Source of the DNA: JBBKWQ01 sp037969115
Lineage (GTDB): Bacteria > Actinomycetota > Acidimicrobiia > Acidimicrobiales > Ilumatobacteraceae
DNA length: 28,323 nt
Reading direction: 5' to 3'
Assembly (NCBI GenBank): GCA_037969115.1
Contig: JBBKWQ010000231.1
Location: forward strand, 1 to 28,323
Shown here: one piece after another, positions 15,779 through 23,893 of the stretch
How positions within the stretch are numbered: the first letter of the stretch is position 1
Layout: every line of letters begins with the position of its first letter
Position numbers and translations under genes: made by a program
Notes under the pieces: model-generated
The model's database searches: none
What the model saw: the letters and a program-made list of their open reading frames with translations, nothing else
What the model was told of the DNA's origin: nothing

Positions 15779-17494
15779 TCAGTCCCTTTCCCAATCGACT
15801 TCGTACGTTGCGATGTACGACCTGACCGCCGTGCCAGTGGTGGCATGGAACCGATCGTCGCCGATTCGGTCGTACAGGCCATAATGACGGAGCCGGTCCT
15901 TCACCGGCCCCTTGAGTTCGGCGAATGCCAACTCGACGTCATTCTCTTCGAGGTGCGCGATGAGCGTCTCGAGCATCGCTGCGGCGCTCGTGTCGATGTC
16001 GGTGATGGGTTCGGCTGCGATCACGAGGCACCGCACCGGCGTGCGCGCTTCGGCGATGATTCGATGCACACGCCGCTCGAAGTGGTCGGCGTTGGCGAAG
16101 AACAGGGGAGCGTCGAACCGGAACAACACCAGTCCAGGCACCTGTCGAGCAGTCGGATGGCGGCCGAGATCGTGGTAACCCTTGCGATGGTCGACACGTC
16201 CGAGCACCGCGTCGTACGGTCGCCAGACCCGTCGGATGAAGTTGGCCACCGACAGTCCGACGGCAACGATCAGTCCGTTGAGCACGCCGAGGATGACCAC
16301 ACCGACAGTCGCACTGATACACAGCAGGAACTCGCTTTGACGAACCGAGTACAGCCATCGCACCTGCCGGGCGTCGAAGAGCCGGATCGCCGCGGCGATC
16401 ACCACGGCAGCCAGCGCGGTCGACGGGAGAAATTCGACGAGATCGTTGCCGGCGACGAGTAGCACCATCAACAGCAGGGCTCCGATGACGCCGACGAGTT
16501 GGCTGTTACCTCCACTCGCGTGAGCGATGGTGGTGCGGCTCGAGCTGGCGCTCACAGGGAAGCCCTGGAACAGTCCGGTGGTCATGTTCGCAGCCCCGAG
16601 CGCGATGATCTCCTTGTTCGGGTCGACTCGTTCACCGGTGCGAACCGCGAATCCACGGGAGAGCGCTGTGGTGTCCGACAGCGTGACCCAGGCCAGACCC
16701 ACCGAAGCCAGGAACAGCGACGACAACGAGCCCGTGTCGACCGAAGGCCACGAGGGCGCAGGGAACCCGCTCGGTAGCACGCCGACGACGGCGACGCCGT
16801 CCGCGACGAGATCGAACACACGGACCACGACCGTGCTCGCGACGATGGCGATCAGCACGCCAGGAATCGACGGCGACGATCGTGACAACGTCACGATCAG
16901 GGCCAGTGCCGCGATTCCGAGAACGAGAGAAGCGGTGTTCAGGAGTCCATCGGCGACTCCCTGCACGATGTCGCCGACCTGTTCCACGGGAGTGTCACCA
17001 TCGATCGAGAAACCGGCGAGCTTGGCTGCCTGGCTGACCACCATCACGATGGCCAGGCCGTTGAGGTAGCCGAGCTGGACGGGACGCGAGAGCAGTTCGG
17101 CGATCGATCCGAGGCGGCTGAGTCCGGCGAGGGTGCACAAAGCGCCTGTCATCAGCGCCAGCATCCCCGCGATCGCGATCGCTGACGCCGGGTCGCCACC
17201 GCTGCTGATGGCGATGGCCGCGGCGATCAATGGCGCGAGCGACGAATCGGGCCCGAGCAGCAAGACCCGCGACGGGCCGAAGACCGCGTACGCCAGCAGC
17301 GCCGTGATCGTCGTGTAGAGCCCGGTCACCGCCGGTACGCCGGCGAGTTCGGCGTAGGCCATACCGTGCGGAATCATCAGCGCCGTCACCGCGACCGCAG
17401 CGACGAGGTCACCTCTGAACCAGTCGCGTCGGTAACGTCGGATGAGTGCGAGTCCCGGCAAGCGGAGGACGCCTGCGAACACCCGATCGACCAT
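15779..17494 (-). CDS. SulP-family anion transporter with C-terminal STAS domain
   Basis: This 571-residue membrane protein of the SLC26/SulP family carries the signature 'DLVAAVAVTALMIPHGMAYAELAGVPAVTGLYTT' near residues 29-62 and about 10-14 hydrophobic helices up to residue 420. Other conserved parts are 'GFAVRTGERVDPNKEIIALGAANMTTGLFQGFPVSASSSRT' and a C-terminal STAS domain (about 445-560) with 'DIDTSAAAMLETL'. Such proteins carry sulfate, bicarbonate or dicarboxylates across the inner membrane; the substrate cannot be told from sequence. The ATG at 17494 is six bases after an AATACT box, suggesting a leaderless transcript. The gene is divergent from the GNAT/hydrogenase run (117-base shared region) and lies 41 bases before the WS/DGAT gene on the same strand. 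Confidence 0.92.
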   Translation of the reverse strand: MVDRVFAGVLRLPGLALIRRYRRDWFRGDLVAAVAVTALMIPHGMAYAELAGVPAVTGLYTTITALLAYAVFGPSRVLLLGPDSSLAPLIAAAIAISSGGDPASAIAIAGMLALMTGALCTLAGLSRLGSIAELLSRPVQLGYLNGLAIVMVVSQAAKLAGFSIDGDTPVEQVGDIVQGVADGLLNTASLVLGIAALALIVTLSRSSPSIPGVLIAIVASTVVVRVFDLVADGVAVVGVLPSGFPAPSWPSVDTGSLSSLFLASVGLAWVTLSDTTALSRGFAVRTGERVDPNKEIIALGAANMTTGLFQGFPVSASSSRTTIAHASGGNSQLVGVIGALLLMVLLVAGNDLVEFLPSTALAAVVIAAAIRLFDARQVRWLYSVRQSEFLLCISATVGVVILGVLNGLIVAVGLSVANFIRRVWRPYDAVLGRVDHRKGYHDLGRHPTARQVPGLVLFRFDAPLFFANADHFERRVHRIIAEARTPVRCLVIAAEPITDIDTSAAAMLETLIAHLEENDVELAFAELKGPVKDRLRHYGLYDRIGDDRFHATTGTAVRSYIATYEVDWERD

Positions 17495-17500
17495 CGACTC

Positions 17501-17506
17501 AGTATT
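17501..17506 (-). promoter_or_regulatory. -10 box of a leaderless promoter for the SulP gene
   Basis: On the minus strand AATACT is followed by six bases (GAGTCG) and the ATG at 17494. This is the same arrangement as before the genes at 10781 and 23894. There is no Shine-Dalgarno sequence. Confidence 0.45.
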
Positions 17507-17563
17507 CCATCACGCATGCGTCGTGGGAGCGGTGAAGCGACACTCCGGTGCCGACGCCAGGTG

Positions 17564-17583
17564 TGACGTTCGGCCCTGTGGAA
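17564..17583 (+). promoter_or_regulatory. weak copy of the shared upstream motif before the GNAT/hydrogenase run
   Basis: TGACGTTCGGCCCTGTGGAA matches the motif at 25584-25603 at 11 of 20 positions, mainly in the half GACGTnCGnCnCT. Its end is 29 bases before the ATG at 17612. Sixteen bases separate it from a CAGGCT hexamer (17600-17605), the same distance as at 23845-23886. Position supports it more than sequence does. Confidence 0.3.
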
Positions 17584-17611
17584 GCGGCGCCGCAGCGCTC
17601 AGGCTGGACTG

Positions 17612-18628
17612 ATGGCCTTCGAACACGAGCGCGTGGCGCCTGCCGAAATGGATGCCGGCAAGGCCGACGGTGCCGGCAAGGCCGACGGTGCCGTCGAACG
17701 GATCGACCTGCCGTCGGGCCGAACGCTCGAGATCCGCCCGTCGAGTGCGGAAGACGGGCCATTGCTCCATTCGTTGTACTCGAACCTGTCGGTATCCGAC
17801 CTCAATCGGCGGTTCTTCACCGGTGGGCCACCGAAACAGGCCTGGTGTCGTACGTGGGCCTCCGTCGGCGAACGGGGTGGCCACGGTGTCGTGGCGGTCG
17901 TCCACGACGACGACGAACAGCGCATCGTCGGTGAAGCCGGGTACTCGCTCCGCCATGACGGTGACGGCGACGTGGCCGTCACGGTCGCCGCCGGATGGCG
18001 GAGCTGGCTCGGCGCCTACTTGGTGGATCTGTTGACTCGTCACGCGGCGACGCACGGCGTTCCGAATCTCCAAGCCGATGTGCTCCTCGAGAACCGGGCG
18101 ATGCTGGGCGTCTTCCGGAATCGTGGATCGGTGAATCTGGGGCACCCCGATGGCACCGTCAGGCTGTCGATCGGCGCGTCGGGTCATCTCCCGTCGTGGC
18201 CGCCGGTGCGCAGCGGTACGCGGGTGCTCGTCGAGGTGGCGAGTGGGCGCTGGTCGGGCGAGGACGCTGCTGCGGATGCCGACTGCGTCATGGCGATGTG
18301 TCCCGGACCGGCACGACTCGGCCATGGAGGGTGCCCGGTCCTGGCGGGCGACAGTTGTCCTCTGGCCGATGAGGCAGATGCGATCGTCGTGCTGCTCGAC
18401 CTCGACGACGAATGCAATCGGCAACTGGTCGATCGCCATCGAAAGCGACGTCCGGGCATTCCGATCTTCGTGGTCCCGTTGGCGCTTCACGATCATCCCG
18501 ATCTGTCCGACGGGTGCATTTCCGTCGGTCCGACTGGTTCCGAGACCGTTGCGCAGATTCTCTCAGTGGTGGCCACCCCGCAGACTGTGCCGCTCGATAC
18601 CGATCGATGCATCGGAACGGTCACGTGA
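17612..18628 (+). CDS. GNAT-like acetyltransferase with a Cys-rich C-terminal domain
   Basis: This 338-residue protein has two parts. Residues 30-188 resemble a GNAT domain of the Pat-like type: 'LEIRPSSAEDGPLLHSLYSNLSVSDLNRRFF' is split across 39-69, with core strands 'IVGEAGYSL' and 'VAVTVAAGW', then 'WLGAYLVDLLTRHA', a degenerate form of the acetyl-CoA loop, and 'LLENRAMLGVFRNRG'. Residues 200-325 form a separate domain with Cys at 225, 230, 241, 249 and 268; the motif is C-P-G-P-x7-G-C-P-x6-S-C-P-L, followed by 'ADAIVVLLDLDDE' and 'IPIFVVP', an alpha/beta arrangement. I do not recognise this second domain; the Cys spacing suggests a metal or redox site. The N-terminus has a short duplicated 'AGKADG'. 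The gene heads the run of phosphoribosyltransferase and hydrogenase genes. Confidence 0.65.
   Translation: MAFEHERVAPAEMDAGKADGAGKADGAVERIDLPSGRTLEIRPSSAEDGPLLHSLYSNLSVSDLNRRFFTGGPPKQAWCRTWASVGERGGHGVVAVVHDDDEQRIVGEAGYSLRHDGDGDVAVTVAAGWRSWLGAYLVDLLTRHAATHGVPNLQADVLLENRAMLGVFRNRGSVNLGHPDGTVRLSIGASGHLPSWPPVRSGTRVLVEVASGRWSGEDAAADADCVMAMCPGPARLGHGGCPVLAGDSCPLADEADAIVVLLDLDDECNRQLVDRHRKRRPGIPIFVVPLALHDHPDLSDGCISVGPTGSETVAQILSVVATPQTVPLDTDRCIGTVT
17653..17692 (+). repeat. 18-base tandem repeat inside the GNAT gene
   Basis: The unit TGCCGGCAAGGCCGACGG occurs twice in tandem (17653-17670 and 17671-17688), with four further bases of a third copy. It encodes the repeated 'AGKADG' of the low-complexity N-terminus. 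Being in frame with 18-base units, copy number could vary without a frameshift. Confidence 0.85.
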
Positions 18629-18661
18629 TGTCTGCCGCAGGTTCGGATCGTGAGGGCGCAG

Positions 18662-19300
18662 ATGTTCACTGATCGAGCCGATGCCGGCCGCCGTCTCGCC
18701 GAGAACCTGTCGTATCTGCGCGACGATGACGTGGTCGTGGTCGGCATCCCTCGAGGAGGCGTTCCCGTCGCGCTCGAGGTGGCACGGGCATTGGCTGCGC
18801 CCCTCGACGTGATCGTCGTTCGCAAGATCGGAGTGCCGACACAACCTGAGTTGGCGATCGGAGCGATCGGCGAAGGTGGAGTCGGGCTCATCGATCACGA
18901 CGCGGCGCGCGCGATGCGCGTCACCCAGGACGAGATCGCCGAAGTTCGGGAGAGAGAGCAGGCCGAGCTCGACCGCCGGGTAGATCGGTATCGCTCGGCT
19001 CGGGCCCGCGTGCCACTCGACGGGCGGGTAGTCGTCGTGGTCGACGACGGCCTTGCGACCGGCTCGACCGCAACGGCAGCGTGCCGCGTCGCCCGTGCCG
19101 CCGGCGCCGTGCGAGTCGTACTCGCCGTTCCAGTGGCCCCCGACGACTGGGTTCATCGCCTCACTGGTGTCGCCGACGAATACGTCTGCGTCGACACGCC
19201 GGAGCCGTTCTACGCGGTCGGCCAGTTCTACGACCACTTCGGGGCCACGAGCCACGACGCAGTGATCGAATGCTTGACGGAGGCCGAACGTGAGCAGTGA
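18662..19300 (+). CDS. phosphoribosyltransferase-fold protein
   Basis: This 212-residue protein has a type I phosphoribosyltransferase fold. It carries 'VVVVGIPRGGVPVALEVARAL' near residues 24-44, 'VRKIGVPTQPELAIGAIGEGG', and the PRPP-binding loop 'VVVVVDDGLATGSTA' at 123-137. The hood region is unlike that of known purine or pyrimidine salvage enzymes. This family often sits in stress or dormancy gene sets; the mycobacterial DosR-regulated Rv0571c contains a similar domain. The substrate is unknown. I preferred ATG 18662, which has GAGG six bases upstream, over GTG 18650. The end overlaps the hydrogenase beta subunit gene by 11 bases, so it is part of the same transcript. Confidence 0.82.
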   Translation: MFTDRADAGRRLAENLSYLRDDDVVVVGIPRGGVPVALEVARALAAPLDVIVVRKIGVPTQPELAIGAIGEGGVGLIDHDAARAMRVTQDEIAEVREREQAELDRRVDRYRSARARVPLDGRVVVVVDDGLATGSTATAACRVARAAGAVRVVLAVPVAPDDWVHRLTGVADEYVCVDTPEPFYAVGQFYDHFGATSHDAVIECLTEAEREQ

Positions 19301-20414
19301 CGCGGCTGCGACGATCGACCTGGACGGCCTGGGTTCGTTGTTGGGCGAGCTGGTCGACCGCGGGTACGACGTGTACGGGCCGCGGGTGACGAACGGCGTG
19401 ATCGCACTGGACCTCCTGCGGTCGGTCGACGATCTTCCTCTGGGCTGGACCGACGAGCAAGCGGGTGGTCACTACCGGTTGGTGCCGCGCGACGACGATG
19501 CACGATTCGGATACGCGGTCGGCCCCGAGTCGTGGAAGTCGCTGCTGCATCCGGCCCGGGCCAAGGTGTGGTCGATGGACCGGTCCGACGGTGAAGCCGT
19601 GCGGGTCACGATGCAACGTCCGCAAGCTGTCCGCCGTGCGTTCGTGGGCGTGCGACCGTGCGAGGTGGCGGCGATCGCAAAGCAGGATCGCGTGCTGCTC
19701 GGCGGCCCGCATCCCGACCCTGCGTACCGGGCCAACCGTGAGGATCTGTGCATCGTTGCGGTGAATTGCGGCGATCCGGCTGCGACGTGTTTCTGCACCT
19801 CGATGGGCACCGGCCCCGAGGCGCTCACGGGCTTCGATCTGGTGCTCACCGAACTGGTGGACGGACACGACGTGTGTTACGTCGCTCAGGCGTCCACGGA
19901 CCTCGGCCACGATCTGCTCGGCTCGATTCCCAGTCGGCCGACGACCGGTGGCGACCGCTCCGCCGCGCGAGCGGTGATCGCGGGGGCCGTCGAGCGGATC
20001 TCCAGACGCCTCGACACCAACGGCATCAAAGAGCTGCTCTACGAACAACTCGACAGTCCGCATTGGGACGACATCGCCGCACGGTGCCTCACTTGTGGCA
20101 ACTGCACGATGGCGTGTCCGACCTGCTTTTGCACCGACCTGGAAGATGTGACCGATCTGAGTGGGGACCACGCCGAGCGCTGGAGGGTCTGGGACACATG
20201 TTTCAGCCTCGAATTCTCGCACCTCGGGCCTGGTCCACTGCGCGCCTCGGCGACATCTCGGTACCGGCAGTGGATGACCCACAAATTGGCGACGTGGATC
20301 GATCAGTTCGACGAGTCCGGCTGTGTCGGGTGTGGCCGCTGCATCACGTGGTGCCCGGTCGGCATCGACATCACGTCGGAAGCAAGCACCTTCCGAGAGG
20401 CTGCCGGGCCATGA
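19290..20414 (+). CDS. hydB: group 3b [NiFe]-hydrogenase, beta subunit (iron-sulfur, HydB type)
   Basis: This 374-residue iron-sulfur protein is of the sulfhydrogenase beta / anaerobic sulfite reductase A type. Two ferredoxin-like motifs are present: C266-x2-C269-x2-C272-x3-C276-P with extra C279 and C281, and C345-x2-C348-x2-C351-x3-C355-P. Upstream are 'GVRPCEVAAI' (C124) and 'CGDPAATCFCTSMGTGP' (160-176), also conserved in this family. It carries electrons between the hydrogenase small subunit and the flavin subunit. The GTG at 19290 follows a GGAGG at 19279-19283 with six bases between. It overlaps the upstream phosphoribosyltransferase gene by 11 bases and the gamma-subunit gene by four. 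The name follows the Pyrococcus hydBGDA scheme; in mycobacteria the set is called hyh/hhy. Confidence 0.93.
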   Translation: MSSDAAATIDLDGLGSLLGELVDRGYDVYGPRVTNGVIALDLLRSVDDLPLGWTDEQAGGHYRLVPRDDDARFGYAVGPESWKSLLHPARAKVWSMDRSDGEAVRVTMQRPQAVRRAFVGVRPCEVAAIAKQDRVLLGGPHPDPAYRANREDLCIVAVNCGDPAATCFCTSMGTGPEALTGFDLVLTELVDGHDVCYVAQASTDLGHDLLGSIPSRPTTGGDRSAARAVIAGAVERISRRLDTNGIKELLYEQLDSPHWDDIAARCLTCGNCTMACPTCFCTDLEDVTDLSGDHAERWRVWDTCFSLEFSHLGPGPLRASATSRYRQWMTHKLATWIDQFDESGCVGCGRCITWCPVGIDITSEASTFREAAGP

Positions 20415-21283
20415 CCGGTACGACCGACGTGACCGCCCGCCTCGACGCCCCGATCGATCCACTGCTGGTGCCTCGCCCGTATCGAGTGATCGACAAGGTC
20501 GAAGAATGCCCGAACGTCGTCAGTCTGCACGTGGTGCCGACGGTCGGATCGTTGCCGACGTTCCTGCCGGCTCAAGTGAGCATGCTCGGGGCATTCGGCG
20601 TGGGGGAAGCAGCGATCTCGATCAGTTCGCCGACCGATGAGGACACCTATCACGCATACACGATCCGACGAGCGGGACCGATCAGCGGAGCACTCGTCGA
20701 CACGCCGATCGGTGGCGACATCACGGTTCGTGGCCCCTTCGGAACTCCGTGGCCGCTCGACTCCGTCGAAACCAAGCAGCTGATGATCATCGGCGGAGGC
20801 CTCGGAATCGCGCCACTCCGGGCGCTCATCCACGCCGCCATCGGGCATCGGCAACGCTTCGATCGAGTCGCGCTGCTCTACGGCGCGAAGTCGCCGAATG
20901 ACCTGGTGTATCGGCGGGAGTTCGACCAGTGGAAAGACCGGGACATCGAGGTGTACCTCACCGTCGACCGGGCCGACGACGGTTGGGATGGTCCGGTCGG
21001 TGTGGTGCCCGATCGGCTGAGAGCGGACTCGGGCGTGGAGCTCGACTGGCCCGATACCACGGCCTTCGTCTGCGGTCCCGACGTGATGATGCACTACACC
21101 GCGGCCGCGCTCGAGTGGCTCGGTGTGCCGGACGAGCGGATCTGGCTGACCCTCGAACGCAACATGCAGTGCGGCAACGCCCTCTGCGGTCACTGCCAAC
21201 TCGGGCCGTTCATCGCGTGCCGGGACGGCCCGGTCGCCAACTTCGCCGAGATGGCACCGTTCCTCCGTATCCAGGACTTGTGA
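20411..21283 (+). CDS. hydG: group 3b [NiFe]-hydrogenase, gamma subunit (FAD/NAD(P)-binding, HydG type)
   Basis: This 290-residue ferredoxin-NADP reductase-like protein holds FAD and binds NAD(P). The FAD domain contains 'AAISISSP' (67-74). The nucleotide-binding start is 'IIGGGLGIAPLRALI' (126-140), with 'CGPDVMM' at 221-227. At the C-terminus C254-x4-C259-x2-C262-x7-C270 binds a [2Fe-2S] cluster, as in dihydroorotate dehydrogenase electron-transfer subunits. It would exchange electrons between NAD(P)H and the hydrogenase in the cytosol. The ATG at 20411 overlaps the hydB stop (ATGA). A longer frame running back to 19748 is a shadow of hydB. Confidence 0.93.
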   Translation: MTGTTDVTARLDAPIDPLLVPRPYRVIDKVEECPNVVSLHVVPTVGSLPTFLPAQVSMLGAFGVGEAAISISSPTDEDTYHAYTIRRAGPISGALVDTPIGGDITVRGPFGTPWPLDSVETKQLMIIGGGLGIAPLRALIHAAIGHRQRFDRVALLYGAKSPNDLVYRREFDQWKDRDIEVYLTVDRADDGWDGPVGVVPDRLRADSGVELDWPDTTAFVCGPDVMMHYTAAALEWLGVPDERIWLTLERNMQCGNALCGHCQLGPFIACRDGPVANFAEMAPFLRIQDL

Positions 21284-21284
21284 A

Positions 21285-22067
21285 GTGAATACGCCACCGA
21301 ACCCGACGTTGGCCGTGTGGAAGTTCGCATCGTGCGACGGGTGCCAGCTCAGTCTGCTCGATTGCGAGGACGACCTGCTCGCCGTGGCAGGGCGCGTCGA
21401 CATCGCCTACTTCCCCGAGGCATCGAGCGGCATGGTCGACGGCCCGTACGACGTGTCGCTCGTGGAAGGTTCGATCACCACGCCGCACGACCTCGATCGG
21501 ATTCGGCAGATCCGAGACGAGTCGGCAGTGCTCATCACGATCGGAGTATGCGCAACCGCAGGTGGAATCCAGGCGCTCCGGAACGGTGCGGACATCAAGG
21601 AGTTCATGGGCATCGTCTACGCACATCCCGAGTTCATCTCGACGCTGGCCACGTCGACGCCGATCTCCGACCACGTCGACGTCGACTTCGAACTCCGCGG
21701 TTGCCCGATCGATCGGGGACAACTCGTGGAGACCATCGCCGCTCATCTCAGCGGTCGTCCTCCACGGATACCGACGACCAGCGTGTGTGTGCAATGCAAG
21801 GCGCGGGGCAATCCGTGCATCATGGTGGCCCACGGCACCCCGTGCCTCGGACCGGTCACACAGGGCGGCTGCAACGCTCTCTGCCCGTCGTACAACCGCG
21901 GATGTTACGGCTGCTTCGGCCCGATGGAGAGCCCGAACACGCAAGCCTTGACCGAGCAGTTCGTGCAGCTCGGTCTGTCGGACGCAGCCATCGCCCGGAG
22001 CTTTCGGAGCTACTCGGGTTGGTCGCCAGAGTTCCGGGAGGAAGCCGATCGGAGGGATCGATCATGA
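21285..22067 (+). CDS. hydD: group 3b [NiFe]-hydrogenase small subunit (delta, HydD type)
   Basis: This 260-residue electron-transfer subunit carries three [4Fe-4S] clusters. The proximal cluster ligands are C17-x2-C20 ('SCDGCQLS'), C89 ('IGVCATAGG') and C140 ('LRGCPID'). Two further sets follow: C168-x2-C171-x6-C178-x8-C187 and C196-x3-C200-x6-C207-x2-C210. There is no twin-arginine signal, so the enzyme is cytosolic, as expected of group 3. The GTG start at 21285 lies two bases after the hydG stop. The gene overlaps the large-subunit gene by four bases. Confidence 0.95.
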   Translation: MNTPPNPTLAVWKFASCDGCQLSLLDCEDDLLAVAGRVDIAYFPEASSGMVDGPYDVSLVEGSITTPHDLDRIRQIRDESAVLITIGVCATAGGIQALRNGADIKEFMGIVYAHPEFISTLATSTPISDHVDVDFELRGCPIDRGQLVETIAAHLSGRPPRIPTTSVCVQCKARGNPCIMVAHGTPCLGPVTQGGCNALCPSYNRGCYGCFGPMESPNTQALTEQFVQLGLSDAAIARSFRSYSGWSPEFREEADRRDRS

Positions 22068-23359
22068 CCCACAAGAACATCGATTTCCACGTGCCGGTGC
22101 TCGCACGTGTGGAGGGTGAAGGCGCCATGCACGTCAAAGTGACCGACGGGCACGTGACCGACATCCGGCTCGAGATCTACGAACCACCGCGCTTCTTCGA
22201 GGCGTTCTTGCGCGGACGCGACTACACAGAGCCGGTCGACATCACTGCTCGAATCTGCGGGATCTGTCCGGTCGCCTACCAGATGAGCAGCACGCACGCC
22301 ATCGAACGGGCGTGTGGCGTCGAGGTGGGCGGCAGTCTCCGCGACCTGCGACGGTTGCTGTATTGCGGCGAATGGATCGAGAGTCATGTGTTGCACGTCG
22401 GCTTTCTGCATGCCCCCGACTTCCTCGGCTACCACTCCGGCATCGCCATCGCAGCAGACCACCCGGAGATGGTCGAGCGAATCCTCGTCCTGAAGCGCAC
22501 CGGCAACGAGATCGTCGAACTGCTCGGCGGACGACCCATCCATCCGGTGAACGTCCGCCTCGGCGGGTTCTACCGCGCCCCGACCCGTCGCGAACTGGAG
22601 TCGCTACGAGTTCCGCTCGACGACGCGAGGCAGACCTGTGTCGACCTGATCCGGTGGACAGCCGGGTTCGACTTCCCCGACCTGTCGCAGGACTACGAGT
22701 TCGTCTCGCTGCGGCATCCCGACGAGTACCCGTTCAACGAGGGTCGCATCGTCTCGAATCGAGGGCTCGACATCGACGTGTCAGAATTCGAGGAGCGCAT
22801 TGCCGAGGAGCAAGTACCGCACTCGACGGCGCTGCACGCTCGCCTCGTCGAGCGTGGCTGGTACCACGTCGGCCCACTCGCCCGGTACGCGAACAACTTC
22901 GACCTGCTCCCAGCCGACATCCAGGAGCTTGCTCGTGAAGTCGGTCTCGGGCCGGTGGTGAGCAACCCGTTCAAGAGCATCGTCGTTCGCGGGCTCGAGA
23001 CGTTGTACGCGATCGGCGAAGCGTTGCGGATCATCGACCAGTACGAGCAACCCGAACAGCCATGTGTCGAGGTGCCCGCCCGGGCAGGCGTCGGTTGGGC
23101 GGCGACCGAAGCGCCACGCGGACTGCTGTACCACCGGTACGAGATCGACGACGCCGGCACGATTCTGACCGCACAGATCATTCCGCCGACGTCGCAGAAC
23201 CAGCCGACGATCGAATCCGATCTGCGTCAGTTCGTCACAGATCACCTCGACCTCGAACTCGACGAACTCGAGTTGCGATGTGAGCAGACCATTCGGAACT
23301 ACGACCCGTGCATCTCGTGTTCGACGCACTTTCTGAAGCTGACGGTCGATGAGTCGTGA
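22064..23359 (+). CDS. hydA: group 3b [NiFe]-hydrogenase large subunit (alpha, HydA type)
   Basis: This 431-residue catalytic subunit binds the NiFe(CN)2CO centre. The N-terminal L1 motif is R63-I-C65-G-I-C68 with H78 downstream; the C-terminal L2 motif is D414-P-C416-I-S-C419-S-T-H422. Only nine residues (F423-S431) follow the His, which is where the maturation protease would cut, so the removed tail is very short. Group 3b enzymes couple NADPH to H2 in both directions, and some bacterial members take up trace H2 or dispose of electrons by fermentation. The ATG at 22064 has a GGAGGG at 22051-22056 and overlaps the small-subunit stop. The gene order beta-gamma-delta-alpha equals that of Pyrococcus sulfhydrogenase. 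Confidence 0.95.
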   Translation: MTHKNIDFHVPVLARVEGEGAMHVKVTDGHVTDIRLEIYEPPRFFEAFLRGRDYTEPVDITARICGICPVAYQMSSTHAIERACGVEVGGSLRDLRRLLYCGEWIESHVLHVGFLHAPDFLGYHSGIAIAADHPEMVERILVLKRTGNEIVELLGGRPIHPVNVRLGGFYRAPTRRELESLRVPLDDARQTCVDLIRWTAGFDFPDLSQDYEFVSLRHPDEYPFNEGRIVSNRGLDIDVSEFEERIAEEQVPHSTALHARLVERGWYHVGPLARYANNFDLLPADIQELAREVGLGPVVSNPFKSIVVRGLETLYAIGEALRIIDQYEQPEQPCVEVPARAGVGWAATEAPRGLLYHRYEIDDAGTILTAQIIPPTSQNQPTIESDLRQFVTDHLDLELDELELRCEQTIRNYDPCISCSTHFLKLTVDES

Positions 23360-23828
23360 CGATCGGCGCACGAGGTTCGTCGTCATCGGTGTCGGCAACC
23401 GCGATCGTGGCGATGATGCGGTCGGGCCGTTGATCGCAGACGCTGTTCGTGACCTCCACGGCGACGGCGTCGACACGTTCGTCTGCGAGGGCGATCTCTC
23501 CGATCTGGCCATGAGATGGAGCGCTCACGATCGCGTGGTCGTCGTCGACGCGATGGTCAGCGGTCGGCCACCAGGGTCGATCGTGGAGACCGATGCCTGT
23601 CGGTCCACGATGCCGACCGGCGAACGAATTCTGTCGAGCCACGGTGTGGGTCTCGCCGATGCCATCGAGTTGGGCCGGCTGCTCGATCGGCTTCCTCGTC
23701 AGCTCACGGTGATCGGGGTCGAGGCGTCGTCGTTCGAGCCGTTCGAACCGGCGAGCTCACAGGTCGTGGATGCCGTGCCGGAGGTCGTCCGTCGTATCGG
23801 CGAGATCGTGACGTCCCAGATTCCGTAG
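23349..23828 (+). CDS. [NiFe]-hydrogenase maturation protease (HyaD/HybD family)
   Basis: This 159-residue endopeptidase starts with the family signature 'VIGVGNRDRGDDAVGPLIADAV'. The expected nickel-sensing residues are D23, D67 ('VVVVDAM') and H98 ('LSSHGVGL'). It clips the C-terminal tail of the large subunit after nickel insertion. The family's later 'GIEG/GVEA' strand is present as 'VIGVEASSF'. Its ATG overlaps the large-subunit gene by 11 bases, so it is dedicated to this enzyme. The hypABCDEF genes needed for the active site are not in the window and must lie elsewhere. Confidence 0.93.
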   Translation: MSRDDRRTRFVVIGVGNRDRGDDAVGPLIADAVRDLHGDGVDTFVCEGDLSDLAMRWSAHDRVVVVDAMVSGRPPGSIVETDACRSTMPTGERILSSHGVGLADAIELGRLLDRLPRQLTVIGVEASSFEPFEPASSQVVDAVPEVVRRIGEIVTSQIP

Positions 23829-23844
23829 GTCGTCGGGAATCATG

Positions 23845-23864
23845 GGCCGTACGACTCTGGAGTC
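23845..23864 (+). promoter_or_regulatory. shared 20-base upstream motif (copy 1), probable activator site
   Basis: GGCCGTACGACTCTGGAGTC lies 30-49 bases before the ATG at 23894. It matches the motif before the gene starting at 25554 at 17 of 20 positions, at exactly the same distance. It contains the inverted repeat GACTC-TG-GAGTC (23853-23864). Sixteen bases separate it from the TAGGTT hexamer at 23881-23886, so it occupies the -35 region, where a class II activator would bind. Confidence 0.6.
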
Positions 23865-23872
23865 TCTCGTGC

Positions 23873-23891
23873 CGGCCAATTAGGTTGGCCG
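23873..23891. promoter_or_regulatory. -10 region with a 7-base inverted repeat next to the DUF4389 start
   Basis: CGGCCAA and TTGGCCG (23873-23879, 23885-23891) are perfect inverted arms around TTAGG. The hexamer TAGGTT (23881-23886) lies inside, seven bases before the ATG at 23894, as in other leaderless promoters here. The repeat could be a second operator over the -10 region, or chance in GC-rich DNA. It is too weak and lacks a T-tract for a terminator of the hydrogenase run. Confidence 0.4.
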
Positions 23892-23893
23892 TT

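Noticed and set aside
17495..17611. A classical DosR box in the divergent SulP/GNAT region
   Set aside because: Comparison with TTSGGGACTWWAGTCCCSAA gives only a partial left half-site (TTCGG..CT) and no right half.
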